Source of the DNA: Nitrospirota bacterium
GTDB taxonomy: Bacteria; Nitrospirota; RBG-16-64-22; JACRHK01
Reading direction: 5' to 3'
Length of the DNA: 5,040 nt
Assembly (NCBI GenBank): GCA_016217625.1
Contig: JACRHK010000075.1
Span: forward strand, 1 to 5,040
The notes beneath the pieces are model-generated. The model was not told the DNA's origin. It was given only the letters and a program-made list of their open reading frames with translations, and did not search any database. How positions within the stretch are numbered: the stretch's first letter is position 1; each line of letters begins with the position of its first letter. This document shows, piece by piece, positions 4,695 through 5,040 of the stretch. The position numbers and the translations under genes are program-made.

Positions 4695-5040
4695 ATGCTG
4701 AACCTGCTGCTCAATAAGATCTTCGGGACAAAAAACGAACGGGAGCTCAAGCGAATCCGGCCCATCGTGGATCGGATTAACGCGCTGGAGGCGGCCGCCG
4801 CGGCCCTCACCGACGCGCAACTCCGGGGCAAGACGGACGAGTTCCGCCGACGTTATGAACAGGGGGAAACGCTCGAGGATCTCCTTCCCGAGGCCTTTGC
4901 CGTGGTGCGGGAAGCTTCCCGCCGAACCCTAGGGATGAGCCCCATCGAAGTCCAGCTCATCGGCGGTATCGCGCTCCACGAATGGAAGATATACGAGATG
5001 AAAACGGGCGAGGGGAAGACCCTGGTGGCTACGCTACCCG
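4695..5040 (+). CDS. secA: Preprotein translocase ATPase SecA (3' end outside window)
   Basis: These are the first 115 codons of SecA, the ATPase that drives unfolded preproteins through the SecYEG channel in the inner membrane. The N-terminus reads [20 protein letters not shown], then [12 protein letters not shown] (21-32), [20 protein letters not shown] (38-57), [19 protein letters not shown] (63-81) and VQLIGG. The Walker A box MKTGEGKT (about 102-109) follows, just before the window edge. All these segments match the N-terminal part of nucleotide-binding domain 1. VQLIGG is preceded by SPIE, where many homologues have RHFD. The ATG is placed as in other SecA proteins, but the only Shine-Dalgarno-like sequence (AAGG, 4690-4693) is 1 nt away, so initiation signals are weak. 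No clear promoter was found between the terminator and the start; the AT-rich stretch at 4615-4655 is the likeliest place. Confidence 0.95.
   Translation, partial: MLNLLLNKIFGTKNERELKRIRPIVDRINALEAAAAALTDAQLRGKTDEFRRRYEQGETLEDLLPEAFAVVREASRRTLGMSPIEVQLIGGIALHEWKIYEMKTGEGKTLVATLP

Overview
The window is a stretch of bacterial chromosome with moderately high GC content. It carries five protein-coding genes, all on the + strand: the 3' part of a type IV pilus secretin gene (pilQ), cutA, a PAS plus HD-GYP signalling gene, an M23 (LytM-type) cell-wall peptidase gene, and the 5' part of secA. The genes are Gram-negative in character, because the secretin requires an outer membrane. The M23-secA neighbourhood and intergenic arrays of 7-bp repeats and palindromes recall large environmental Gram-negative lineages such as NC10/Methylomirabilota, Nitrospirota or deltaproteobacterial groups. 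That placement is a weak inference and no marker here settles it.

Layout: 1-1525 is pilQ, cut by the window edge. 1526-1852 (327 bp) has no credible gene. It holds short heptamer repeats at both ends and, between them, a nested set of inverted palindromic repeats resembling a REP/BIME element. 1853-2176 is cutA. 2176-2313 is a two-armed heptamer array: 12 forward units, a 5-nt spacer, then 7 inverted units. 2372-3421 is the PAS/HD-GYP gene. 3424-3465 is a third heptamer array with a different unit. 3552-3595 contains a good sigma70-type promoter overlapped by a perfect dyad. 3613-4524 is the M23 peptidase gene, followed by a strong intrinsic terminator (4582-4613). 4695-5040 is the start of secA.

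Functionally, PilQ, the M23 peptidase and SecA all concern the cell envelope and export (pilus exit pore, peptidoglycan remodelling, Sec translocation motor). The HD-GYP protein probably acts on cyclic di-GMP, which in many bacteria affects pilus-dependent behaviour. The genes do not look like one tight operon: each is separated by 170-330 bp, and the M23 gene has its own promoter and terminator.

I found no clear new multigene system. The most unusual feature is non-coding. Three consecutive genes (pilQ, cutA, HD-GYP) are each followed within 0-4 nt of the stop codon by an array of 7-bp units, with a different unit each time. One of these arrays also appears to supply a promoter for the next gene. 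A promoter/operator-like dyad at the M23 gene and two poly-G tracts in the HD-GYP gene also deserve a check.
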